From Gemmatimonadota bacterium (GTDB lineage: Bacteria > Gemmatimonadota > Gemmatimonadetes > Longimicrobiales > Gaopeijiaceae), in contig JAPPGZ010000092.1 of the NCBI GenBank assembly GCA_028874905.1, positions 75,300 to 139,299 on the forward strand: a stretch of 64,000 nt of DNA. The letters are read 5' to 3'. Below are positions 7,852 to 16,603 of the stretch, piece after piece. The notes beneath the pieces are model-generated. The model searched no databases and was not told the DNA's origin. It saw only the letters and a list, made by a program, of their open reading frames with translations. The position numbers and the translations under genes are program-made. Every line of letters begins with the position of its first letter. Within the stretch, counting starts at the first letter, position 1.

Positions 7852-9141
7852 CTACCAGTCCAGCCGCAGCTCTCGGAAGTCCGCCCAGCGGACCGTGTAG
7901 GTCTGCCCCTCTGCGGTGACGACGACTCCGCGGTTCCCGCGACCGACATCGTTGGACCCGTCGAGATCGAACGAGCGCCCGTCGCGCAGGACGACCGTCG
8001 AGCCACGATCATTCTTCTCGATTCTCGCGATCATGGAGAATTCGATGTCGAATTCGACCCTGTCGGCCTCGCCATTGAGCATTTCCCAGGACCGGGTCTC
8101 GTCGCGGTCCCAGGTGATCGTGCCGGCCAGCTCGTCGCCCGAGGCGGTCCATACGGTGCCCCGCAAGGGTTCGCCACCGTTGAAGTCGCTGCGGGACTCT
8201 TCCGACGGCGTGCCGTGGAATCGGACGTCTGCAAGCGCGTCCCACCGCACCTTGACCTGGCCCAACGCGGGGTCCGATACGGTGATCCCGCGATTGCTGC
8301 GATTGACGTCGTTGGTTCCCGACAGCGTGAGGCGTTCGCCGGAGTGGAGGAGGACATCGGCCGACCGCCTGTTGTTGCGGTTGATCTCCTCGATCGCGCC
8401 AAACGGGATCTCGTATTCGTATGCCGAGGTCTCGCCGTCGAGCATGTCTGTCGAAAAGACCTCGTCCACGTCCCAGGTGATGAACCCGGTGAAGGCCATT
8501 CCCGATGTCGTGGTCAGGGTGCCGTGCAGCCGGCCTCCCCGCGGGCGGGCGTCGGCTGGCGCGTCCTGGAAGGTGACCTGCCTGATGTCGGACCATTCCA
8601 GCTTCGTTTCGGCGGCACCGCGACCGCCCGCGGCGTCGCTGGTGGCCGCGGGCGATCCCTCCACCAGAGGTGTCGTGACGACGAGCGAGCGCATGCCGGG
8701 CCCGAGGTCGCTGGACTGCCCGCGCATGGTGGCCTGCTCGCCGGAGCGGAAGGCGAACACCGCCTGATTGCGCCCTGTGGCCAGGATGTGCTCGACGTGT
8801 CCGAAACGGACGCCGGCAAGGCCGCTCTCGCCACGGTCGATTCTGGTCAGGTCGAGAAGGTCGCCCCAGCTGGCCTCGTTGCGGTCCCAGCGCAGAAAGC
8901 CCGTATGGGTCCGCCCATCACGCGTCTGGACCGTCCCGTACAGGCGGTTCACGCCGGACAGCGGTTCGACGAGATCGTAGGTCCGGGCAGGCGCGGCGGG
9001 TACGGCTTCGGCGCCAGGGCCGGGGCCCGTTTGATAGCCCGGATTGGCAAGCGCCATTGTGGCGACAATGCCCGCAAGTGCCGAACCGCCGATGACGGCG
9101 AGGTTCTTTGCATCTTCTGCCAAGGTTGGGCGATGTTGCAT
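7852..9141 (-). CDS. Exported protein with three tandem WDxDE repeats, function unknown
   Basis: A protein of 429 residues. I placed the start at the ATG at 9141, with GGAGG seven bases upstream; the longer ORF upstream is not supported. A hydrophobic segment at about 15-33 is a signal or membrane anchor. The rest holds three related units starting with L(Y/H/R)GT(V/L), then a Gly-rich turn, and W-D-(R/V)-(N/D)-E. The second and third each end in a segment with G(T/S)NDV and NRG(I/V)xV. The units lie at about residues 60-130, 200-300 and 310-429. The internal repetition suggests an all-beta, propeller-like or multi-sheet periplasmic protein. I know no named family for it. It is divergent from the TPR gene across a 207-base gap in which I see no strong promoter. 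Confidence 0.65.
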   Translation of the reverse strand: MQHRPTLAEDAKNLAVIGGSALAGIVATMALANPGYQTGPGPGAEAVPAAPARTYDLVEPLSGVNRLYGTVQTRDGRTHTGFLRWDRNEASWGDLLDLTRIDRGESGLAGVRFGHVEHILATGRNQAVFAFRSGEQATMRGQSSDLGPGMRSLVVTTPLVEGSPAATSDAAGGRGAAETKLEWSDIRQVTFQDAPADARPRGGRLHGTLTTTSGMAFTGFITWDVDEVFSTDMLDGETSAYEYEIPFGAIEEINRNNRRSADVLLHSGERLTLSGTNDVNRSNRGITVSDPALGQVKVRWDALADVRFHGTPSEESRSDFNGGEPLRGTVWTASGDELAGTITWDRDETRSWEMLNGEADRVEFDIEFSMIARIEKNDRGSTVVLRDGRSFDLDGSNDVGRGNRGVVVTAEGQTYTVRWADFRELRLDW

Positions 9142-9348
9142 CCGGGTGCCTCCGGTCCCGTCGTTGCGGCTGTCTCTGGTTCGTTTCCTACGAGAAAAGT
9201 CGGCGAAATGTTCCGACGACGCGTGCGAGGGCGGTGGCGATGCCGACCGTGACTTGTCCCGACCGGAGAATCCGGTAGCTTGAACGGGATACGGCGCGCG
9301 TTCACGGTGCGTTCGGCCTTCCCGGAAACAGGACTGCGATCCTCTTCC

Positions 9349-9792
9349 ATGTCGCTCTTGCGCAAGATCTTCGGTGGGCCTGGTGGGGCCGACCGGGTGG
9401 ACTACTACGAAGAAGGCCTCGCCCTTGCCCAGGAAGGGAAGTTCCACGAGGCCCTAACCTCGTTTCGGCTCGCGCTGAAGGAGGAGCCGGGCGATCCCAT
9501 CGTTCTCCAGCAGATCGCGATCGCGTACACGCGCATCGGCATGGAGGAAGAGGCGATCAAGACGTACCGGCACGTCCTCAACAAGCATCCCGATTCGCCG
9601 GGGGCCCACTACGGACTGGCATTCCTGCTCTTGCGTCACGGCGCGCGCGGTGAGGCGATCGGCCACCTGGAAGCGTTCCTGGCCCAGTCCCCGGCGGACG
9701 AAGAGGCCCGGGACCACGTCGACCACGCCCGCAACACGCTGCAGGCACTTCAGGGCGAGGGTCTGGCTCGGCCGGCGGACGACGAGACCTGA
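9349..9792 (+). CDS. Small TPR protein
   Basis: A cytosolic protein of 147 residues with three tetratricopeptide repeats (about 25-58, 59-92 and 93-126), for example GLALAQEGKFHEALTSFRLA and AIAYTRIGMEEEAIKTYRHV. It probably binds a partner protein. A short basic N-terminus (SLLRKIFGG) precedes the repeats. I chose the ATG at 9349; an upstream TTG at 9280 would add 23 residues and has a distant GGAG. It is followed after two bases by the OsmC gene and is the first gene of a + strand run reaching 13230. Confidence 0.7.
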   Translation: MSLLRKIFGGPGGADRVDYYEEGLALAQEGKFHEALTSFRLALKEEPGDPIVLQQIAIAYTRIGMEEEAIKTYRHVLNKHPDSPGAHYGLAFLLLRHGARGEAIGHLEAFLAQSPADEEARDHVDHARNTLQALQGEGLARPADDET

Positions 9793-9794
9793 GG

Positions 9795-10202
9795 GTGGAC
9801 AAGGAGGTCCGTTTAAGCTGGACGGGTTCAGGCCTGGTCTTTGACGGCGGGGCCCCTGGAGGTCCGCAGATCGTGGTCGACGGCGACTGCGCGGTAGGCC
9901 CGTCCCCCATGGATCTCGTGCTGATGGCCGTCGCCGCGTGCATGGCCATCGACGTCAAGGTGATTCTCGAAAAGGGTCGTGTACCTTTCGATAGTCTCGA
10001 CGTGCACGCCGAGGGGGAGCGTCGTCAAGAGCCGCCGCGAAGCTATCGTGCAGCACGGCTGGTGTTTACGGTGACGGGAGTGCCGGCCGCCAGCCGTGCG
10101 CGGGTCGACCGGGCGATCGAGTTGTCGCGCGAAAAGTACTGTTCGGTCCTGTTTTCGCTGCGAGAGGACCTGGTGGTCGATACCGTTATCGAGGGAGGGT
10201 AG
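9795..10202 (+). CDS. OsmC-family protein
   Basis: A protein of 135 residues with the OsmC/YhfA fold. The two conserved cysteines expected for peroxidatic and resolving roles are present: Cys49 in AACMAID and Cys116 in KYCSV. Members reduce organic hydroperoxides or modify small thiols. The short YhfA-like length and the GPSPMDL motif favour the YhfA subgroup over Ohr. The GTG start lies two bases after the TPR stop, and the acyl-CoA synthetase starts four bases after this gene ends, so they are probably cotranscribed. Confidence 0.85.
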   Translation: MDKEVRLSWTGSGLVFDGGAPGGPQIVVDGDCAVGPSPMDLVLMAVAACMAIDVKVILEKGRVPFDSLDVHAEGERRQEPPRSYRAARLVFTVTGVPAASRARVDRAIELSREKYCSVLFSLREDLVVDTVIEGG

Positions 10203-10206
10203 ACCC

Positions 10207-12036
10207 ATGTCCGACACCATCGACTACTTTGCGAACCCGGCGGATATTCCTGAGGGAACGCTGGTCGATCTCTTTTTCGACACTTGCGGGCGGATTCCGG
10301 ACCAAGACGCCTACAATCCGGGTGGAGCAGCGGGAACCCTCGCCTACGCCAGGGTGCAGGATGATGTGCGTCGCGCCGCCGCCGGACTCGCACACTTCGG
10401 AATCAAGCGGGGCGACCGTGTGGCCATCCTTTCGGAAAACAGGCTGGAATGGGCGCTGGCGGACTGGGCATGCCTGTGCACCGGGGCTGTCGACGTGCCC
10501 ATCTACAGTACGCTTCCAGCTGCCCAGGTAGCCTACATCCTCGAGAACTCGGGTGCCTCCCTGATCTTCGTTTCCGACGCCGAGCAGCTCGAAAAGGCGC
10601 AGGATGCGATCGCACGGGCGCGATTGGACATGACGATCGTCGTTTTCGACGGCGGGACGGATCTGGATGGCGCGACCCGTTGGGACGACTTCGTCGCCAG
10701 CGGTGACGGCGCATCGATGGACGACTTCGTGAAGGAGGCGCGCCTGGCGCGGCCGCAGGATCTCGCCACGATGATCTACACCTCGGGCACCACGGGCACG
10801 CCCAAGGGAGTTATGCTGACCCACAACAACCTCAGTTCGAACATCTGGGCGACCGGCCAGGTACTGTCACTCGGGGAAGACGACTGCAGCCTCTCCTTCC
10901 TGCCCTTGTCCCATGTGCTCCAGCGTATGGTGGACTACGTCTTCTTCACGACTGGATGCACGGTGACACATGGCTCCATCGAGACCGTAGCGGCCGACAT
11001 GAAGCGCCTGCGGCCGACCGTGCTGGTGTCGGTGCCGCGCCTGTACGAAAAGGTCTACCAGAGCGTTCTGGATGCCGGTGGGGCAAAGGGCAAACTGATC
11101 TCCTGGGCGGCGGGCGTAGGGCGACGCATGGCGCTGCACAGGGAGCGCGGCGCTACACCGTCGTTCATCCTCAACCTGCAGTACGGGATCGCGGACCGGC
11201 TGGTGTTCGCGAAGATTCGCCAGGCGGTGGGCGGGCGGCTCCGGTACTTCGTGAGTGGTGGGGCGGCGCTTGCGCCGGAGATCAACCGCTTCTTCCTGGG
11301 GGCGGGCATCACGATACTCGAGGGATACGGCCTCAGCGAAACGTCTCCTGTCACGAACGTGAACTCGCTCGAACACTTCAGGATCGGGACGGTGGGGCGT
11401 CCGGTGCCCGGGACCGAGATACGGATCGCCGACGACGGGGAAATCCTGATTCGGGGGCCGCAGGTCATGATGGGGTACTACGGATTGGAAGAGATGACCC
11501 GCGAAGTGATTGCGGAGGACGGGTGGTTCAGCACCGGTGACATCGGTGAACTGAGCGGCGACGGGTATCTGAAGATCACGGACAGGAAGAAGGACCTCAT
11601 CAAGACATCGGGCGGCAAGTACGTTGCACCGCAGGCGATCGAGAACCTGCTGAAGAAGAACCCTTACGTCGATCAGGCGGTGGTCGTCGGGGACGGACGG
11701 AAGTTCTGCGCGGTGTTGGTGGTGCCGGCTTTCGAGCGACTGCAGAGTTGGGCGGCCGAAGAGGGTCTGGAAGCCGGTACCCCGGGGGCTCTGCTGGCGG
11801 AACCTCGATCGCACGCGCTGCTCAAGGATGAGATTCTCGGCGAAATGCGCGACCTTGCCCGGTTTGAAACTCCCAAGAAGATCGGGTTGCTGGCCGAGCC
11901 GTTCACGGTCGAAAACGGTGCACTCACGCCGACCCAGAAGGTCAAGCGCTCCGTGGTGACGGAACAGTATGGCGCACTGATCGAATCCTTCTATCGGCCC
12001 GAGTCCGTCGAGCAGACGATCTTTTTGGCGTCGTGA
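10207..12036 (+). CDS. Long-chain acyl-CoA synthetase (AMP-forming)
   Basis: An enzyme of 609 residues of the ANL superfamily that activates fatty acids to acyl-CoA through an acyl-adenylate. The phosphate-binding motif YTSGTTGTPKGV is at 191-202. The adenine-binding EGYGLSETSP motif lies near 378, the GWFSTGDIG motif near 440 and the hinge DRKKDLIKTSGGKYV near 460. The length and motifs match FadD15/FAA-type bacterial enzymes. The ATG at 10207 has a GGAGG about eight bases upstream, and the longer ORF start at 10096 lies inside the OsmC gene. Together with the glutaryl-CoA dehydrogenase at 27350 it points to acyl-CoA catabolism. Confidence 0.92.
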   Translation: MSDTIDYFANPADIPEGTLVDLFFDTCGRIPDQDAYNPGGAAGTLAYARVQDDVRRAAAGLAHFGIKRGDRVAILSENRLEWALADWACLCTGAVDVPIYSTLPAAQVAYILENSGASLIFVSDAEQLEKAQDAIARARLDMTIVVFDGGTDLDGATRWDDFVASGDGASMDDFVKEARLARPQDLATMIYTSGTTGTPKGVMLTHNNLSSNIWATGQVLSLGEDDCSLSFLPLSHVLQRMVDYVFFTTGCTVTHGSIETVAADMKRLRPTVLVSVPRLYEKVYQSVLDAGGAKGKLISWAAGVGRRMALHRERGATPSFILNLQYGIADRLVFAKIRQAVGGRLRYFVSGGAALAPEINRFFLGAGITILEGYGLSETSPVTNVNSLEHFRIGTVGRPVPGTEIRIADDGEILIRGPQVMMGYYGLEEMTREVIAEDGWFSTGDIGELSGDGYLKITDRKKDLIKTSGGKYVAPQAIENLLKKNPYVDQAVVVGDGRKFCAVLVVPAFERLQSWAAEEGLEAGTPGALLAEPRSHALLKDEILGEMRDLARFETPKKIGLLAEPFTVENGALTPTQKVKRSVVTEQYGALIESFYRPESVEQTIFLAS

Positions 12037-12048
12037 CGGGTATGTGAC

Positions 12049-12381
12049 ATGACGTCGGAGAGCGAGACCGGTGTTGTAACGGTGCTGATGACCGCGCCTG
12101 GGGTCGCTGTAGCCGAGGCGGTAGTGCGCCGGTTGCTGGACGACAGGCTCATCGCCTGCGGGAACGTGTTGCCGGGAGCGGTCAGCCTGTATCGCTGGGA
12201 GGGAGAGGTCCACCGCGACGAGGAGGCGCTCGTCGTCCTCAAGACGCTTCGCCGCCTGGTGCCCGGCCTGCTGGACCGCGCAGGTGAACTACACCCGTAC
12301 GAGGTCCCCGAACTCCTCGTGCAGCCGGTGATGGCTGGACGCGCGGATTATCTGGAGTGGGTGGAGAATGAGTGCAGCTGA
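12049..12381 (+). CDS. cutA: Divalent-cation tolerance protein CutA
   Basis: A protein of 110 residues, the usual size for the trimeric, ferredoxin-like CutA1 family. The typical features are VLMTAPG at the start, LIACGNVLPGAVSLYRWEGEV in the middle and HPYEVPELL toward the end. The family binds copper and other divalent cations; its physiological role is debated. Its last 14 bases overlap the TerB-like gene, an overlap that suggests translational coupling. Confidence 0.92.
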   Translation: MTSESETGVVTVLMTAPGVAVAEAVVRRLLDDRLIACGNVLPGAVSLYRWEGEVHRDEEALVVLKTLRRLVPGLLDRAGELHPYEVPELLVQPVMAGRADYLEWVENECS

Positions 12382-12898
12382 AGTCGAGATGCTCGATAGA
12401 ATCAAATCCTTCTTTTTCCGCGAAATGGCTCCTCCGAGCGAGGAGGACGCTGACGGACCCAATGCCGAGGACCTCCGTATCGCGGCTTGCGCGCTGTTGC
12501 TGGAGGTGGCTCACGCCGACGACCACTTCAGCGCGGGGGAGCGCCGACACCTGCGCGACCTCGTGCGGCGTCACTTCGGACTCAGGGCGGAAGCGGCGGC
12601 GGAGTTGATCGTCGTCTCGGAATCCGAGCGCCAGCGCCGCACGGATCTTTGGGGCTTCGCGAAGCTCGTCAAGGCCCATTACTCCACGGGACAGAAGCTC
12701 GTACTTGCGGAAGCCATGTGGGGCCTTGTGCTGGCCGACGGCAGGCTCGCCGCCCGCGAGGACTACATCATGAGGAAGATCTCCCGCCTTGTCGGGCTCA
12801 AGACCGGATACCTGGCCGAGGCCAGAAAGCGACACGAGGCCGAATCGAAGACCGATCCGGACTCCGGGACGGTGGAGACTCGGGAGAAGACACCTTGA
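12368..12898 (+). CDS. TerB-like (tellurite-resistance TerB domain) protein
   Basis: A cytosolic protein of 176 residues, all helical. The TerB/DjlA-type domain spans about 30-150, with the two acidic metal-site repeats typical of the fold: LEVAHADDHFSAGER and WGLVLADGRLAAREDYIM. TerB proteins are associated with metal or stress sensing at the membrane. The start at 12368 has GGAG four bases upstream; an ATG at 12389 is a possible alternative. It overlaps cutA upstream and the small membrane protein downstream. Confidence 0.78.
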   Translation: MSAAEVEMLDRIKSFFFREMAPPSEEDADGPNAEDLRIAACALLLEVAHADDHFSAGERRHLRDLVRRHFGLRAEAAAELIVVSESERQRRTDLWGFAKLVKAHYSTGQKLVLAEAMWGLVLADGRLAAREDYIMRKISRLVGLKTGYLAEARKRHEAESKTDPDSGTVETREKTP

Positions 12899-13230
12899 TC
12901 CTGAAGATCATCGTCGGGATCGCCGCGTTCGCACTTGGCATCTACCTGGGCCTTCCGGGAAGGAGCGGCCCGGTCGCCGCGCGCGGCAGACGGTGGTTGA
13001 TGCACGACCGTGGACGGACGGCCACCCACGACGAAGGCGAGTTGCAGCAACTGGAGCGGGATCTCGGTCGGGCCACGACGCTGAGCAGGCGTGCGAAGCG
13101 GTACTTCACACCGCTCGACCTGATGAAGAGCCGGCGACGTGCCTCGGAGAGACGCCGTACGCGGCGCCATTTCCGCACCGCGGCTCCCTCCTCCGGACGC
13201 GGGGACGAGCGTCCGGGTGGCCCGCAGTAG
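12895..13230 (+). CDS. Small single-pass membrane protein
   Basis: A protein of 111 residues. The TTG start overlaps the TerB-like stop (TTGA) and has GGAG eight bases upstream. An N-terminal hydrophobic helix (about 1-20) is followed by a strongly basic cytoplasmic tail with an Arg/Ser-rich end and a predicted helix at 55-85. No family is recognised. Location next to a TerB-like protein suggests it may anchor or partner with it; that is inference. Confidence 0.5.
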   Translation: MILKIIVGIAAFALGIYLGLPGRSGPVAARGRRWLMHDRGRTATHDEGELQQLERDLGRATTLSRRAKRYFTPLDLMKSRRRASERRRTRRHFRTAAPSSGRGDERPGGPQ

Positions 13231-13243
13231 CGACCAGGGCAGC

Positions 13244-13423
13244 CCGTGGACAAAATTCCCCCGGCATTCGAGCGGCGATGCATCCGGGCCGGACGCTCGG
13301 CCTCCCCTGTCGGGCCGCGCTCTGCGTTGCTCCTCGGGCCCGTAGCACTGCTACTGTCCCTTCGTCGCGCCTTGCCGGCCCGGCGCCGCGCCGCTCTCGG
13401 TGCTCGGGCGGCTTTGTCCACGG
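13244..13423. repeat. 180-base segment bounded by an 11-base inverted repeat
   Basis: CCGTGGACAAA (13244-13254) and its exact reverse complement TTTGTCCACGG (13413-13423) flank 158 bases of GC-rich DNA between convergent genes. No ORF is supported inside. It could be a long-range RNA stem, a degenerate miniature element or chance. No target-site duplication is evident. Confidence 0.4.
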
Positions 13424-13441
13424 ACTGCCGGGCCGTCCGGG

Positions 13442-15010
13442 TTACGCCCAGACCGCGTTGAGCAGGACCAGAAGTCCCCCGATCAGCGCCCCCAGGACGT
13501 ATCCGAGATAGATGATCATCCGCAGTTCGCGGCCCGTCACCCGGCGAACCATTTGCTCCATCTGTTCGACCGGGAACTCGCGCACCTTGTCTTCGACGCG
13601 ACGCGTCACGTCCAGACGCCGCACAACGGAGGGTGTCTGGGACTGAAGCCACTGCCAAAGCGGCTCGCTCACGGCGCCCTGGATTCGGACTGGGGCGTCG
13701 GCGGGCAACAGGCGCGCGGGGCGACCGATCGGGCGTTCCATCACGGCAGTGGCCAGACGGTGGGAGCTCGCGCGGTAGAGGGCCGCGGCGATGTCGCTTC
13801 GAGCGGCCCGCACCACCCATTGTGCGAGCCTGTCCGGGGGCACGCCCTCCAGGAGTTCGCCCCAGGTCCGCCGTGACGCGCGGGCCAGTCCGGCTTCGAG
13901 CTTCTCGATCACGAAAGCCCGCGTTGACGGGTCCCGCGCAAGATCAACGACCCAGTCGACGACGGCATCGATCGACTTGACCACTGCGGGATCGTCGGGG
14001 TCGCCGAGGACCTCGTTGATCGGCCGATTCAGGAAGTCCGCGATCGCGTCGCTGATTCCCGTTGCCATCGCTTCGCGCACCGGACGCTCCCGGAACATTT
14101 CGGCGATTCGGTTGGCACCCTCCACGCGTAGCGCATCCAGCACCTTCGTGACCGTGTCCTCGTTCATGACCAGGCGGGCGACGACGCGCTGGTGGAACTT
14201 GAGATCCTGCAGGAAGCGGCGCAGAACGTCCTGGGTGGCCCGCTCGAAACGCTTCCGTGCGGCAGGCTTTTCCAGCACCGCGCCCAACCGGCGAATTGCC
14301 AGCGGGACATACCCGGCTATGGCCCGCTCCACCGTGTCGACCAGTCCCGGGGGGAGGATGTCCTGGATCGTCAGGTCCGGAGTCAGCAGCCGCTTGGCGC
14401 CGCGACTCACGTAGACCGAGACCGTCTCCCGGAAGCCCTCGCTCGAGACGGAACTCTGCATCCAGCGCTCCACCGCTGCAGCCACCGAGGCTTCGCGTGC
14501 CGGCGTGAGGATGTCTCCCACGGGCTCGCTGGCCAGAAATGTTGCCAATTCGGCCGCCCTGTCCTGTACGGCGGACTCGAAGCGGGGTGACTTGAGGTGT
14601 TCCTCGAGCAGTGCCAGGCCGTGACTGAGAACCTCCTCGACGATGCCGTCGACCTCGGTTCTCAGCTCCGGGCCAAGGAGATTGCTGACCGAGCCGCGCT
14701 CGACTTCGAGGACCTCGTGCAGGAAGGTGGCGAGCCTTTCGTCGAATGCCTCCCGAAACTCGGGCTGCCGGAACACACGGGTCAGGTCTTCGTCGGTGAG
14801 GAGCCGGTTGCCCACCGCGCGGCCGATGGCGGTGGCGAGTCTGGGCTGGTTCTTGGGGATTGCACCCTGAAGCAGCCGCAACCTGCGACCCCCCAGCGTC
14901 GGTGGTCTGTACGGATGGAAGAGCATCCAGATCGCGATCGTGTTCGTCAGACCTCCCGCCAGCGACCCGACCACGACGGTCACGATGGCCCGCAGCACTG
15001 CCTCGTTCAT
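13442..15010 (-). CDS. DUF445-family membrane protein
   Basis: A protein of 522 residues with the layout of DUF445/YheB-type proteins. An N-terminal membrane helix with the motif GSLAGGLTNTIAIWMLFHPYRP (about 15-36) is followed by a very long helical soluble part and a C-terminal membrane anchor (about 495-520). No catalytic motif is known for the family. It ends 211 bases from the small basic membrane protein, tail to tail, and starts just after the end of the minus-strand lipoprotein gene, six bases away, so those two are probably cotranscribed. Confidence 0.82.
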   Translation of the reverse strand: MNEAVLRAIVTVVVGSLAGGLTNTIAIWMLFHPYRPPTLGGRRLRLLQGAIPKNQPRLATAIGRAVGNRLLTDEDLTRVFRQPEFREAFDERLATFLHEVLEVERGSVSNLLGPELRTEVDGIVEEVLSHGLALLEEHLKSPRFESAVQDRAAELATFLASEPVGDILTPAREASVAAAVERWMQSSVSSEGFRETVSVYVSRGAKRLLTPDLTIQDILPPGLVDTVERAIAGYVPLAIRRLGAVLEKPAARKRFERATQDVLRRFLQDLKFHQRVVARLVMNEDTVTKVLDALRVEGANRIAEMFRERPVREAMATGISDAIADFLNRPINEVLGDPDDPAVVKSIDAVVDWVVDLARDPSTRAFVIEKLEAGLARASRRTWGELLEGVPPDRLAQWVVRAARSDIAAALYRASSHRLATAVMERPIGRPARLLPADAPVRIQGAVSEPLWQWLQSQTPSVVRRLDVTRRVEDKVREFPVEQMEQMVRRVTGRELRMIIYLGYVLGALIGGLLVLLNAVWA

Positions 15011-15016
15011 TGCCGC

Positions 15017-16420
15017 TTACCGCTGCTGGTGCCGCAGGAAGCCCTTTACAGCGACCCGGCTATCGTCGGTACTCACCGTGCCGTCAACCTCGTAGACTCC
15101 GAGCACGGGAAGAATGGGGCTCGCTGCGTCCAGGGTCAGGTGATGGGCGCTCACCGACTGGAACTCACCGCGGAGTGAGCCGTCCGAGGAGCGGAACCGC
15201 CATAGGACCGGGATGTCACGGCGCGCACGCTCGAAGCTTCGGGTCTCGTCCCAGGTCACTGACACCGATGGCCAGAACCGCTCCTCGACGCCTATGCGAG
15301 CCCAGGCGCGGTATTGGCCGGATCCCTCCGCGTCGGAGAGAAGAAGCTTCAGCTCGTCGTTGCCAACCAGCAGGGCCCATTCACTGGACCCGCTGGATGA
15401 ACCGGTGCGGGCACCTGAGACATCCATAACCCAGCCCGACCTTTCGTCGCCGCCGAGTCGCGCGACTCCGTCCAGCAACCGGTACCGCCCGCCACGCGAG
15501 TCGATCCATTCGATGATGGCGTCGCCGATTCTCACGGACACGTCGCGGACTCCCGCCTGATAGTAGATTTCGCGCAGTACATCGTCCTGCCCTACGATCA
15601 TGCGCGTGGGGCCCCTGGGCACGATGCGCCAGGGCGCGCGCCGGCTCGGTGCGGTGGCCCAGGCTTCATCCGCAAGCAGAATCCACTGGGCACCCCTGCC
15701 GACCCATCCCCTCAGTGTCCGGCGAGTGCTGTCGGCAAGTGTGAGATTCTCGAAGTCCCAGGACACGAACACCGTGGTGTCCCTTTCGGTGTCCACGAAC
15801 ACCACGGTTCTCTGGTAGGTGGTGGGAGAGGCAGCCTCGGGGGTCGATTCCACGGAGGGGGGACCGGTTGACGGATCCACCGTGTCGGGTGCCGCGGCGT
15901 CGGGTGAACCGCTGTCACAGGCAAGGGCAAGCGTGCATGCCGTGACCAGGGCAATGATCGACGTGGTGGTGGGTCTCGCGGCCAGAACCTGGTCGGAACG
16001 CACAGCCAACGAGTCGTCAAGCGCCCGGAAGAAGCGATCGATCCTGCGTTGGTTGATCGGCAGTCTTCCTTCCTCCGCGACGTTGCGGATGGACATGTCG
16101 ACGCGCGTCTGCCCGTTGGCGTCCAGCTTGACGGAGATCAGCACAGTGGCCGCCAGCGGAATCGGCCAACTCGTGACATCGGCGGCAACGAGACCGATCT
16201 GATCGTCCCAGCGGGCGAGCTTCCACCCCTTCAATCCGCCGCCGGCCAACGCGACAATCGCCTCCCAGACGATACCGAATGGAATCGCGTAAGTGCGTCC
16301 TGCGAGCGCGGGGTCGTCGGAATCGGCACTGGTACGGACGTCCTGCCCCGCAAGTCCCCTCCAGAATCTCACGATTGTCCGGTGATCAAGTTTTGCTCCG
16401 CCACTGTAGCCAGATGTCAT
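15017..16420 (-). CDS. Fused protein: soluble N-terminal domain plus internal lipoprotein signal and lipocalin-like domain
   Basis: A single frame of 467 codons with two unlike halves. Residues 40-139 look like a small alpha/beta domain resembling DUF1499-type proteins (tentative). A hydrophobic stretch at 153-167 then runs into a textbook lipobox, LALAC, with Cys168, followed by a Ser/Pro/Thr-rich linker. Residues 210-467 resemble lipocalin-like AttH/CrtC-type domains and end in GVYEVDGTV and VKGFLRHQQR. A GTG at 16003 (codon 140) could start a separate lipoprotein, but no Shine-Dalgarno precedes it. Either this is a membrane-spanning fusion or two genes joined without a stop. Confidence 0.6.
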   Translation of the reverse strand: MTSGYSGGAKLDHRTIVRFWRGLAGQDVRTSADSDDPALAGRTYAIPFGIVWEAIVALAGGGLKGWKLARWDDQIGLVAADVTSWPIPLAATVLISVKLDANGQTRVDMSIRNVAEEGRLPINQRRIDRFFRALDDSLAVRSDQVLAARPTTTSIIALVTACTLALACDSGSPDAAAPDTVDPSTGPPSVESTPEAASPTTYQRTVVFVDTERDTTVFVSWDFENLTLADSTRRTLRGWVGRGAQWILLADEAWATAPSRRAPWRIVPRGPTRMIVGQDDVLREIYYQAGVRDVSVRIGDAIIEWIDSRGGRYRLLDGVARLGGDERSGWVMDVSGARTGSSSGSSEWALLVGNDELKLLLSDAEGSGQYRAWARIGVEERFWPSVSVTWDETRSFERARRDIPVLWRFRSSDGSLRGEFQSVSAHHLTLDAASPILPVLGVYEVDGTVSTDDSRVAVKGFLRHQQR

Positions 16421-16603
16421 GGTTCACGTAGAAAAAGCTGTTCAAGGGCGGCGTATGAGGTCAACACCGAGCGCGAATGTACGTGTGGTGGAATCCCCGA
16501 TCATTCCCGAGTGCTTTCCTCCGGCGAGCGTTAGCCGCAATCTTGATGGTAATGTGAGGCGCAAGGCTGGTCGGGAATCGCCCGGCATGGAACGGAGGCC
16601 GAA

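Noticed and set aside
10867..12213. 448-codon minus-strand frame opposite the acyl-CoA synthetase
   Set aside because: The + strand carries all ANL-superfamily motifs; long antisense frames are expected at this GC content.
12368..12898. Tellurite-resistance cluster
   Set aside because: A lone TerB-like gene with no terA, terC, terD or terZ neighbours. The domain alone does not show tellurite resistance.
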